DNA from: Bacteroidales bacterium
GTDB lineage: Bacteria > Bacteroidota > Bacteroidia > Bacteroidales > Lentimicrobiaceae
Assembly: GCA_016709025.1 (NCBI GenBank)
Contig: JADJEQ010000026.1
Location: 1-64,000 of the forward strand
Direction: 5' to 3'
Length of the DNA: 64,000 nt
Shown: positions 34,470 to 42,911 of the stretch, in pieces
How the letters are laid out: each line of letters starts with the position of its first letter
Numbering within the stretch: the first letter of the stretch is position 1
Notes under the pieces: model-generated
What the model saw: the letters and a program-made list of their open reading frames with translations, nothing else
Databases searched by the model: none
Told to the model about the DNA's origin: nothing
Program-made: the position numbers and the translations under genes

Positions 34470-35740
34470 TAAAATTTCTGATAAAAGGGCTTATCCGCGA
34501 TAAAAGCCGGAGCCGGCTTCCCATCATTGTGGTAACCATCGGGGTTGCACTTACGGTGCTGATGCATGCCTACATAACCGGGTTTATGGGCGACACCGTC
34601 GAGATGAATGCTAAGTTTACGAACGGCCATGTTAAGGTTATGACAAGTGCCTATGCAGAAAACATGAGCCAGCTGCCCAACGACCTGGCCCTGCTCGAAG
34701 CCGGAAAACACCTGGAAGAACTTCGCAGAAGGTATCCCGACTTTGAATGGACAGCCCGCATTCAGTTCGGCGGGCTGGTCGACGTTCCCGACAGCATCGG
34801 GGAAACCAGGTCGCAGGGCCCCGCCATCGGGATTGGGGTTGATCTGCTTTCGGCAAATACCGGCGAACCCGAACGCCTGAACCTGAAGAAGTCGCTGGTA
34901 AAAGGAAATCTGCCGGTCAGACCGGGCGAAATACTGCTGAGCGATGCTTTTGCCACCAAACTGCAGGTTGTCCCGGGCGACCGGATTACCCTGATCGGAT
35001 CAACCATGAACGGCAGCATGGCGATGCATAATTTTGTGGTAAGCGGTACCGTTTCATTCGGGATTGAACTGCTCGACCGCGGAACCCTGGTGGCTGATGT
35101 GGAAGATGTACGTCTGGCGCTTGATATGCCCGATGCAGCCGGTGAGCTTCTCGGTTACTCGGCGGGTGGATTCTACGACGACGATCATACGCTTGCTATG
35201 GCTGACGATTTCAATGCCTCATATAAGGATTCTGATGATGCGTATGCTCCGGTAATGAAAGGCCTGAGCCAGCAGGGAAATATGGGCATGTACGTGCAGA
35301 TGTCGAAAGTCTGGTCGGCCTACATCTCCCTGGTTTTCGTCTTTGCCATGTCGCTGGTTTTATGGAATGCCGGCTTATTGGGAGGACTTCGCCGGTATGG
35401 AGAAATCGGCATACGCCTGGCCATGGGCGAAGAAAAAGGCCATGTTTACCGGACCATGATTTATGAATCCGTTTTTATCGGTCTGGCCGGATCGCTCACA
35501 GGAACCGCACTGGGCCTGTTTTTCGCATGGCTGATTCAAACCTACGGAATCGATATCTCCGGCATGATGAAAGGCGCTTCGGTGATGATGCCAACCACCA
35601 TCCGGGCAAGAATCACACCGATGGATTTTTATCTGGGATTTATCCCGGGTCTGATCTCCACCGTAACCGGCACAATGCTTTCGGGCATAGGTATTTATAA
35701 ACGGCAGACTGCTATGCTTTTCAAAGAACTGGAAGCGTGA
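34466..35740 (+). CDS. ABC permease, FtsX/LolC/MacB type (second)
   Basis: A 424-residue partner permease. I take the start at ATG 34,466 because it overlaps the upstream stop (ATGA) and opens a normal N-terminal helix (MIKFLIKGLIRDKSRSRLPI, IVVTIGVALTVLM); upstream in-frame codons are inside the first permease. An extracytoplasmic domain follows, then three C-terminal helices with YGEIGIRLAMGEEKGHVYRT. The pair forms a heterodimer with the ATPase. The stop is followed by GTGAAAA repeats. Confidence 0.88.
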   Translation: MIKFLIKGLIRDKSRSRLPIIVVTIGVALTVLMHAYITGFMGDTVEMNAKFTNGHVKVMTSAYAENMSQLPNDLALLEAGKHLEELRRRYPDFEWTARIQFGGLVDVPDSIGETRSQGPAIGIGVDLLSANTGEPERLNLKKSLVKGNLPVRPGEILLSDAFATKLQVVPGDRITLIGSTMNGSMAMHNFVVSGTVSFGIELLDRGTLVADVEDVRLALDMPDAAGELLGYSAGGFYDDDHTLAMADDFNASYKDSDDAYAPVMKGLSQQGNMGMYVQMSKVWSAYISLVFVFAMSLVLWNAGLLGGLRRYGEIGIRLAMGEEKGHVYRTMIYESVFIGLAGSLTGTALGLFFAWLIQTYGIDISGMMKGASVMMPTTIRARITPMDFYLGFIPGLISTVTGTMLSGIGIYKRQTAMLFKELEA

Positions 35741-36391
35741 AGCGGTTAAAAAAAAGTGAAAAGTGAAAAGTGAAAAGCTTGACCGACCGACTATAGTTAC
35801 CTTAAAATGAGTTTTGTCGGTCAGGCGGGTAAAAATTCGATTTGAGTGTTCATTACTTCGTTAATATTTTATAAACACATGATTTGCAGAGTATTGGGTG
35901 TCGGATGAATAATTTTCAGCACACAGATAATCAAGACTTTGCGTCCTTGCGTCTTTGCGTGATTCTTAAAATAAGGGGCCTTTTGGGGTGGGAACTTTCT
36001 TTTTTTTCGGGGCGCCCTTGTCCCCTGGCCTTTTTATGTTAAGGGTTTTTCGGATCAAGGTTTTAAAAAAAAATTAACTCTTTTGAATAATAAAAAAATA
36101 AAAATAAAAAACCAATTTTTTTCTTTTTTCTCTCTGGGCCCCCCGTCGCCACCCCTGTTAATTTTTTTTTTTTTTTTTTTGGTTAAATTTTGAAAAGAGA
36201 AGGTGATAAATTAAGGATTTTTTCGCACAATTTTCTCCCATAATCCTTTAATACATTTTTTTTAAAAAACGAAAAAACAAAGAAAAAAAAAAAAAAAAAA
36301 AAAATGATCCCCGCGTCCTTGCGTCCTTGCGTGATTCTTAAAATTAACGGACTATTGGCATAAGTAACATACATTTAACCACCTGAACCCA
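35741..36391. other. Repeat gap with a doubtful homopolymer-rich stretch
   Basis: GTGAAAA units to about 35,778, then an inverted repeat TGACCGAC/GTCGGTCA (35,780 and 35,816). From 35,975 to 36,310 the sequence is full of homopolymers: GGGCCCCCC, a 19-T run (36,162-36,180) and a 22-A run (36,283-36,304). Direct copies of GCGTCCTTGCGTCTTTGCGT flank it (35,941 and 36,313). It looks like an array the assembly could not resolve. The frame at 36,183-36,374 is not a gene. Confidence 0.6.
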
Positions 36392-37123
36392 ATGAAAACA
36401 AGACTGACGCTGATTTTATCAATTTGTATCCTGCAGGCGTTTTCACAGGATGCCACCACGATTCTTGAGAAAGTAGATGCCAACATGTCGTCGAGAAACC
36501 GGATTTTTGAATCCAGTATGACCATTCTGGGTAAGCGGGGCAGCCGGACAATCGTTTCGAAAAGTTATGCCGAAGGCACAAAGCAATCCTTCACGGAGTA
36601 TCTTTCACCGGCTTCGGAAAAAGGCACCAAAATGCTGAAGCTCGACAAACAGCTTTGGATATATTCTCCTTCAACCGACCGTACCATTCAGATCTCCGGC
36701 CATATGCTGAAGCAATCGGTTATGGGCAGCGACCTTTCTTACGAAGACATGATGGACGACCGGAAACTGACGGCGGTGTACAATGCAAAGATCACCGGCG
36801 AAGAAATGCTGGGCGACCGCAAAACCATCGTGCTCGAACTCACTGCCAAAGTTGAAGATGCCGCTTATTACGCTCAGAAAATATGGGTGGATGCCGTAAG
36901 GTTTGTCCCTTTAAAGCAGGAGCTCTTTGCCAAAGGGGGTAAACTGCTGAAACGGATGGAGATGAAGGATATCCGGCAGATTCAGGGACGCTGGTTTCCG
37001 GCCACCATTGTTTACAAGGATATGCTGAAGCAGGGTGAAGGCACCGAATTCCGGATGACATCCATAAAATTTGACCAGGAAATACCGGACTATATTTTTA
37101 CAAAGGCTGCGTTGAAGAAGTAA
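36392..37123 (+). CDS. LolA-like outer-membrane lipoprotein-sorting protein
   Basis: A 243-residue exported protein: signal peptide MKTRLTLILSICILQAFS, then the single-sheet LolA/LolB-like fold (YLSPASEKGTKMLKLDKQLW, SYEDMMDDRKLTA, KIWVDAVRFVPLKQELF, FDQEIPDYIFTKAALKK). This domain family is annotated as outer-membrane lipoprotein-sorting. It carries lipids or lipoproteins across the periplasm in a hydrophobic cavity. Sixth gene on the same strand after the TetR-barrel-ABC set and probably functionally part of it, although the doubtful 650-base gap separates it. Confidence 0.8.
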   Translation: MKTRLTLILSICILQAFSQDATTILEKVDANMSSRNRIFESSMTILGKRGSRTIVSKSYAEGTKQSFTEYLSPASEKGTKMLKLDKQLWIYSPSTDRTIQISGHMLKQSVMGSDLSYEDMMDDRKLTAVYNAKITGEEMLGDRKTIVLELTAKVEDAAYYAQKIWVDAVRFVPLKQELFAKGGKLLKRMEMKDIRQIQGRWFPATIVYKDMLKQGEGTEFRMTSIKFDQEIPDYIFTKAALKK

Positions 37124-37134
37124 TTGATGAATAG

Positions 37135-37154
37135 ACCCGTCCTTTAGGGCGGGT
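37135..37154. terminator. Short hairpin between convergent genes
   Basis: ACCCGTCC-TTTA-GGGCGGGT, an eight-base stem with one G-T pair, between the LolA-like gene and the convergent gene at 37,194. It lacks a clear T-tract, so termination is uncertain. Confidence 0.45.
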
Positions 37155-37193
37155 ATAATAAAATTTAAACAGACTCTCAGGTTTTCAGGCTTT

Positions 37194-38738
37194 TTATTGC
37201 CGGGCCTGGTTTTCATGGATGATTTCAATGCGATTATGTAAAACCTCCGACAGGGGTACCTGTTTAATCAGCGATTCAACCCAGGCCGTAAAATCGAAGA
37301 TCCTCAGCACCTGTTGTTCAAACACATCGTGCTGTATGTCGTCAAATTCTTTGTGAACCTTCTCCCAGAGTTCCTGACGCCTGCTTTTTACAGCCGGCAG
37401 TTTCTTCAGCAGAAACCGGAGCAAAAACCGCTCAATCTTATAGCCTTTTTCGGTTACCGATAAATCGCGTTTGATCGACCTGATTTCATACCTGATCAGG
37501 TCAAAATCACCTAACTGGTACAGGATCATCAGGTTAACGAGCCGGATAGTTCTGTAAAGGGGAAGGTAATAATAGGTTTTCCCGCGGATAATGATCTGGC
37601 TCAGGAATTTGTGGGCCTTCTGATAGGATGAATTTCCGAAATGGATCAGTGAAGTATATAAACACAACTCCGCCTGACGGGCCCTGCTCAGTGAAAACAG
37701 CTTTTCATAAAGTTTTTCGTTGTAATTGTCCATCAACAGGGCTGCTGCTGAAAAGTTTCCATGATCAATCAGTGGAAACAATTCGTACAAATAGATGATA
37801 CAGGTAAGGTTGGTCCTGAAATCGACCGATTGCGTTGACAGCTTCTTCAGCTGGTCGATAAAGTAAACCATTCCCTCGTAATTGTGGATGCTTCTCAGAC
37901 TTTCAAGCACCCCTTCAACCGTCAGCAGATAATAAACCGGGGGTGCATTCCAAAGGTGCTTATTGGCTTCGAAAAGGTTGTTGAGCTCATAATACGAACG
38001 CAGGGCCGATTTGTAATCGCCCACACTGATCAGATAATTGGATTGAAAGAGCTGGTGGAGTTTGCTGATTTCAAAGTTTTCGGGAGCAAAGGAGGCCACA
38101 ATGCTTAGTTCACTAAACACCAAATCGTTGAGCTCGTTTTTCTGCTTTTGTGATCGGGCATAGCCTTTGTACACCACCCGGTGTTTCAGAATTTCGTACA
38201 ACGATGATTGTTCGTTTACCTTTCGCAGGTATTTCAGCGATTCGGTGATGTTGAACTGCTTTTTTAACAATTCTTTTTCGCTGAGATTCGGGAAATTCAG
38301 CGCCATCTGGTACTCAATCTCCAGCCTGCCGGCCAGCAGCATTGCATAGTAGTTTTCATATTTTTCCGCCTGCAGAATCACGTAATGAAGCAACTCAAAG
38401 CATTCGTCATACAATGATTTCTCAAAAAGTATCTTCGCTTTCAGGATTTTATTGAACAGTGAAAAAAAACTGTCCTGTTCTTTTCTGAGTTCCAGCATGG
38501 TATCGAGCAGAATCTCAAGCAGATACTTTACAGTTGTTTCAAAGGTTACCGATGGGCGTTCATTCAGAAAAGCCGCTTTCAGTTCCGAAGGTGCCTGGTC
38601 GGGTCCCTGCTCTATGATGTTGTATAGTACCATATAATCAGGGGCTGATTTCTTTCGCAACGATTTGATGCGGAATGCTTTCTTTTCCGCAATGGTCATG
38701 GAATGGATCAACTGAACGAGCGACTGGAATTTAGTCAT
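37194..38738 (-). CDS. Large helical-repeat protein, divergent from the ribokinase operon
   Basis: A 514-residue cytosolic protein without signal peptide or membrane segment. It is almost all alpha-helical, with repeated motifs such as LFEKSLYDECFELLHYVILQ and LYTSLIHFGNSSYQKAHKFL that suggest TPR-like pairs. The N-terminus (VQLIHSMTIAEKKAFRIKSL) is basic. No helix-turn-helix is evident. It is transcribed away from the ribokinase-SusC-SusD operon, the position held by the candidate regulator RusR in Bacteroides ribose loci. A regulatory role is inference from position only; otherwise an unknown Bacteroidota-type protein. Confidence 0.55.
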   Translation of the reverse strand: MTKFQSLVQLIHSMTIAEKKAFRIKSLRKKSAPDYMVLYNIIEQGPDQAPSELKAAFLNERPSVTFETTVKYLLEILLDTMLELRKEQDSFFSLFNKILKAKILFEKSLYDECFELLHYVILQAEKYENYYAMLLAGRLEIEYQMALNFPNLSEKELLKKQFNITESLKYLRKVNEQSSLYEILKHRVVYKGYARSQKQKNELNDLVFSELSIVASFAPENFEISKLHQLFQSNYLISVGDYKSALRSYYELNNLFEANKHLWNAPPVYYLLTVEGVLESLRSIHNYEGMVYFIDQLKKLSTQSVDFRTNLTCIIYLYELFPLIDHGNFSAAALLMDNYNEKLYEKLFSLSRARQAELCLYTSLIHFGNSSYQKAHKFLSQIIIRGKTYYYLPLYRTIRLVNLMILYQLGDFDLIRYEIRSIKRDLSVTEKGYKIERFLLRFLLKKLPAVKSRRQELWEKVHKEFDDIQHDVFEQQVLRIFDFTAWVESLIKQVPLSEVLHNRIEIIHENQARQ

Positions 38739-38971
38739 AGAGCTGTTTTTAAGAACCGGAATGCTTATTTAATACCTGAAACGGCCTCAGATTTAACAAA
38801 TTTTTAATACAAAAATAATTAAAATTACTGATAATGGTAACTATTTATCATCTTCTGATAAACTTAAAGTGCTTTAAATAAATTAAATAACACATTTTCA
38901 GGGGTCTGATATATTAAATTATAATTACTGTTATCTGTGTATTATTGATTTTTTTCGAATGTTGGAATGAA
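38739..38971. other. AT-rich divergent control region
   Basis: A 230-base AT-rich stretch between the divergent helical-repeat gene and the ribokinase operon, free of the short-period repeats found elsewhere. Promoters for both directions and any operator should lie here. I see a TATTTATCATCTTCTGATAAA inverted word near 38,845-38,870 that could be a binding site. Confidence 0.4.
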
Positions 38972-38979
38972 TAGATTTG
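38972..38979 (+). promoter_or_regulatory. -7 element of the rus-like operon
   Basis: TAGATTTG fits TAnnTTTG, 25 bases before the ribokinase ATG. A TTG at 38,945-38,947 lies 24 bases upstream, slightly wider than ideal, which suits a regulated promoter. Confidence 0.5.
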
Positions 38980-39003
38980 CTTCCGAAACCAAACAGTAAA
39001 TTC

Positions 39004-39918
39004 ATGGATAGAAAGAACATCGTTGTAGTAGGAAGTTGCAATACCGATATGGTAATTAAGGCTGACAGGTTGCCGATTCCGGGCGAAACAATTCTCGGCG
39101 GAACCTTTTTTATGAATCCGGGAGGCAAAGGGGCCAACCAGGCTGTCGCCGCTGCGCGTATGGGTGGGATGGTAACCCTGGTTTCGAAAACCGGCAACGA
39201 CGTATTCGGAAAGCAATCCATGATGCTTTACAATACCGAAGACATTAAAACGGATTTTATTTTTTCTGATCCGAACAACCCTTCCGGAGTTGCGTTGATT
39301 ACCGTTGACTCGTTCGGCGAAAACTGCATAGTGGTGGCTTCGGGTGCCAATGCTTCCCTTTGCCCGGCCGATATCGACAAAGCCAGGACAGCAATTGAGG
39401 CTGCCGACCTGGTGCTGATGCAGCTCGAAATCCCGATCGATACCGTGGAGTATGTGGCTGAAATGGCGACCAAAAGAGGGATCAAAGTGATTCTGAATCC
39501 CGCTCCGGCAAGGGCCTTGTCAGATAAATTGCTAAAAAACCTCTACATCATCATCCCGAATAAAAGTGAAGCAGAAATCCTTTCGGGAATAAAAGTTACC
39601 GATCAGGATTCTGCCCGCCAGGCTGCTGATATCATCAGCGCCAAGGGCGTGGATATTGTGGTAATTACTTTGGGTTCCCAGGGTGCCCTGATCAAGGAAC
39701 ACAACAATTATCATTTTGTGGATGCCGTGAAGGTAGATGCCGTTGATACCACTGCCGCAGGCGATGTTTTCTGTGGCTCGGTTTGTGTCGGACTCTCCGA
39801 AGGCAAGTCAATCCTTGAATCAGTTGAGATGGCTGCCCGTGCATCGGCCATTACCGTTACCCGCATGGGGGCACAGTCATCCATTCCCCGCCGCTCCGAA
39901 TTGTTGTCACTTGATTAG
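39004..39918 (+). CDS. rbsK: Ribokinase
   Basis: A 304-residue PfkB-family sugar kinase. N-terminal GSCNTDMVIKADRLPIPGE and the glycine pair NPGGKGANQAVAAARMGG are the ribokinase substrate-binding signature; DTTAAGDVFCG near residue 250 holds the catalytic Asp and anion hole. It phosphorylates ribose to ribose-5-phosphate for the pentose phosphate pathway. First gene of a ten-gene operon that includes SusC/SusD and a sugar transporter, matching RusK in the Bacteroides ribose-utilisation locus; that system carries two such kinases, only one is here. ATG 39,004 places the substrate motif at the usual distance. Confidence 0.92.
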   Translation: MDRKNIVVVGSCNTDMVIKADRLPIPGETILGGTFFMNPGGKGANQAVAAARMGGMVTLVSKTGNDVFGKQSMMLYNTEDIKTDFIFSDPNNPSGVALITVDSFGENCIVVASGANASLCPADIDKARTAIEAADLVLMQLEIPIDTVEYVAEMATKRGIKVILNPAPARALSDKLLKNLYIIIPNKSEAEILSGIKVTDQDSARQAADIISAKGVDIVVITLGSQGALIKEHNNYHFVDAVKVDAVDTTAAGDVFCGSVCVGLSEGKSILESVEMAARASAITVTRMGAQSSIPRRSELLSLD

Positions 39919-39935
39919 TCAAAAAAATACCTGTT

Positions 39936-42893
39936 ATGGAAACACTTAATATCTACGGCAAAATGAGAAGTATCCTAACCCTGCTGTTACTGGCTGCCTT
40001 TTTCATGACAATCACGGGTCATGTCTCCGCACAGGATTCCAAACCTGTCAGAGTTTCAGGGACGGTTGCCGATTATACCAACGGTGAGTTGCTGCCCGGG
40101 GTTAACGTCTCTGTAAAGGGAACCCAAACCGGAAGTGTTACCGATGTAAATGGCAAATACATCCTCGATGCACTACAGGGCTCAGTGCTGGTGTTCAGCT
40201 TTGTTGGATATGAATCCACTGAAATTACCGTTGGATCACAAACTGCGGTGAATATCAGGTTGAAGCCAACCATTGAGTCGCTCGATGAGGTGGTGGTGAT
40301 CGGCTATGGACTCACTACCAAAAAGGAGATTACCGGCTCCATTGCGTCGGTAAAAGCCGAAGACTTTAACAAAGGGACCTTCAACAATCCGATGGGACTT
40401 CTGCAGGGTAAGGTAGCCGGGCTTTCCATCACCCAGCCCAACGGAGCCGATCCGCAGGCGGGTTACCAGATATTGCTGCGTGGTACCAATACCCTTACTT
40501 CGGGCCAGGGACCCCTGATCATTGTGGATGGAATAGCCGGTGTGGATCTGAAAAATGTGAGTTTTGAGGAAGTTGAATCAATGGATGTGCTGAAAGACGG
40601 TTCTGCCGCTGCCATTTACGGTACCAGGGGTTCAAACGGGGTAATTATCATTACTACCAAAAGAGCAAAAACCGGTGTCAGCAAAATAGAGTATTCCGGT
40701 TATATGTCGGTACAGGTCGCCCCGCACGGCGTAGAGAACCTGACTGCCCAACAGTTTGAAGATGCAATCAACACCTATGCGCCCGATAAAGTGGGAAGTC
40801 TTTACGGATCAAGCACCGATTGGTTCAAGGAAATCACCCGTACGGCTCCCTTCAGTCATACGCACAACCTGGCCATTTCGGGTGGCAACGAATCGTTCTC
40901 GCACCGGACCGTATTTTTTGCGGATATGGCCGACGGACTGCTCAAAGACAATGAATCAAACAAGTACCTGGTTCGTACGAATATCAGCCAGAAGGCGCTC
41001 GACGGAATCCTGACCCTGGATTACAACCTGAGTTACACCATGCGCAATTATAAACCGGCCAATTACGACCTTTTTTACCAGGCATTTATCCGCAACCCGA
41101 CGTCGCCCGTATATGACCCCACCAATGAGTATTCAGGCGGTTATACACAAATCTCAGGCATGAATTACTACAACCCGGTGGCCATGCTCAATGAACGGAC
41201 CAGGGACGGGAAAACCGATGACCTCGGCGCCAATGTACGTGCAACCCTGAAACTCGGAAAATCGCTGAACTGGGTCAACATGGTCTCTATTGAAAAATCA
41301 GACTGGGAAGAACTCACCTACAAAACCCAATATTACCCGGGCAGCTTAGGCAGCGACGGGGAAGCCGAAGTGAGCAACGGACGCAGCAGCGACCTGCAGT
41401 ATGAAAGTACACTCAATTACACACAATCATGGAACAGCCATAACTTTCAGGCGCTGGGCGGATATTCATTCGAAGAGGCTGAATCAAACGACTCATACAT
41501 GATCAATGCAGGATTCGATACAGATATTTACGGCCCTCACAACATAGGCGCAGGTGCTTCACTTGCCGAAGGAACCGCCGAAATGGGTTCCTACAAGGGC
41601 ATGAGCCGCCTGATTTCGTTTTTTGGCCGTGTTATGTACAATTACGATGAACGTTACCTTTTTGCGGCTTCTCTGAGGCGCGAAGGCTCATCCAGGTTTG
41701 GCGACAACCACAAATGGGGATGGTTCCCATCTGCCAGTGTCGGATGGCGCATGAACAGGGAAGACTTTATGAAAGACATCGCCTGGATCAACGACCTGAA
41801 GTTTCGGATAGGCTACGGGGTTACCGGAAACCAGGACATTGGCAATTATAAATCACTGCTGCTGATGGGCCGTGCCGGAAAGTTTTATTACAACGGCGAA
41901 TGGATCAACACCTATCAGCCCGTAAGCAACCCCAATCCTGACCTGAAGTGGGAGAACAAATCGGAAATCAATGCCGGTTTTGACTTTGCAACCCTCAATA
42001 ACCGCCTCAGCGGAACCATCGATGTGTATTACAGGAATAGTACCGATCTGCTTTACACCTACAACGTATCGGTTCCACCTTATCTTTATAAGGAACTGTT
42101 CACCAATGTGGGAACCATCAGCAACCGTGGGATTGAACTTTCGCTCAAAGGTGTTCCGGTGCGAAATACAGATTTTAGCTGGACATCCATCCTCACTTTC
42201 AGCAAGAACAAGAACATCCTCGAAAAATTCTCAAACGAGGAATTCACGGATGATTCGTACGACATTGGCTGGATTGGCGATGCCATCGGGGTAAACTGCC
42301 AGAAACTGCGCGAAGGTGAAAGTCTGGGTACTTTCTACGGTCCTGTATGGATCGGACTCGATGAACTCGGCCACGACCTGTTTAAAAATGCCAACCCGGT
42401 TGGCCTGGTAAATCCGGAGGACTGGGAAGAGATTGGCAATGCTTATCCCGACTTTATGCTGGGCTGGAGCAACTACTTTACATGGCGCGATTTTGATTTC
42501 AGCTTTGCTTTCCGCGCTGGTATCGGGGGCGAGGTGCTGAACACCTACCGTTTGTACTACGAAAACTGGGGAACCCTGGGATTGAACAATGTTACCCTGT
42601 CGCAGTATGAAAATCCGGAGTTCACCGGAAATGCAAGATATTCATCAAAATATGTGGAGGATGCCACATTTCTGAAACTCGACAACATCTCGGCCGGGTA
42701 CAATATGCCCGTTCACATGAAGTACATCACCAAACTCAGGATTTATGCCACCGCGCAGGATGTATTCTGCCTCACCGGATACCAGGGGATTGATCCGGAA
42801 GTAAACCTCAGCGGGCTTACCCCGGGCATTGAGTACCTCTCGTATTACCCCAGAACAACCGTACTGACACTTGGAATAAACGTTACATTTTAG
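39936..42893 (+). CDS. SusC/RagA-family TonB-dependent receptor (RusC-like)
   Basis: A 985-residue outer-membrane importer. Signal peptide to about 33 (HVSAQ). A carboxypeptidase-regulatory-like domain spans about 37-115 (VSGTVADYTNGELLPGVNVS). The SusC linker SLDEVVVIGYG is near 120, the plug runs about 130-240 (LLQGKVAGLSITQPNGADPQ ... YGTRGSNGVIIITTKRA), and the 22-strand barrel runs to the terminal LGINVTF. It pairs with the SusD lipoprotein encoded 18 bases downstream to import ligand with TonB energy. It lies 17 bases after ribokinase. An in-frame ATG at 39,963 is an alternative start. Confidence 0.93.
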   Translation: METLNIYGKMRSILTLLLLAAFFMTITGHVSAQDSKPVRVSGTVADYTNGELLPGVNVSVKGTQTGSVTDVNGKYILDALQGSVLVFSFVGYESTEITVGSQTAVNIRLKPTIESLDEVVVIGYGLTTKKEITGSIASVKAEDFNKGTFNNPMGLLQGKVAGLSITQPNGADPQAGYQILLRGTNTLTSGQGPLIIVDGIAGVDLKNVSFEEVESMDVLKDGSAAAIYGTRGSNGVIIITTKRAKTGVSKIEYSGYMSVQVAPHGVENLTAQQFEDAINTYAPDKVGSLYGSSTDWFKEITRTAPFSHTHNLAISGGNESFSHRTVFFADMADGLLKDNESNKYLVRTNISQKALDGILTLDYNLSYTMRNYKPANYDLFYQAFIRNPTSPVYDPTNEYSGGYTQISGMNYYNPVAMLNERTRDGKTDDLGANVRATLKLGKSLNWVNMVSIEKSDWEELTYKTQYYPGSLGSDGEAEVSNGRSSDLQYESTLNYTQSWNSHNFQALGGYSFEEAESNDSYMINAGFDTDIYGPHNIGAGASLAEGTAEMGSYKGMSRLISFFGRVMYNYDERYLFAASLRREGSSRFGDNHKWGWFPSASVGWRMNREDFMKDIAWINDLKFRIGYGVTGNQDIGNYKSLLLMGRAGKFYYNGEWINTYQPVSNPNPDLKWENKSEINAGFDFATLNNRLSGTIDVYYRNSTDLLYTYNVSVPPYLYKELFTNVGTISNRGIELSLKGVPVRNTDFSWTSILTFSKNKNILEKFSNEEFTDDSYDIGWIGDAIGVNCQKLREGESLGTFYGPVWIGLDELGHDLFKNANPVGLVNPEDWEEIGNAYPDFMLGWSNYFTWRDFDFSFAFRAGIGGEVLNTYRLYYENWGTLGLNNVTLSQYENPEFTGNARYSSKYVEDATFLKLDNISAGYNMPVHMKYITKLRIYATAQDVFCLTGYQGIDPEVNLSGLTPGIEYLSYYPRTTVLTLGINVTF

Positions 42894-42911
42894 TTAAACA
42901 TGCTACCTGTT

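Noticed and set aside
36183..36374. Poly-Phe/Lys frame in the homopolymer stretch
   Set aside because: Encoded by T and A runs in doubtful sequence.
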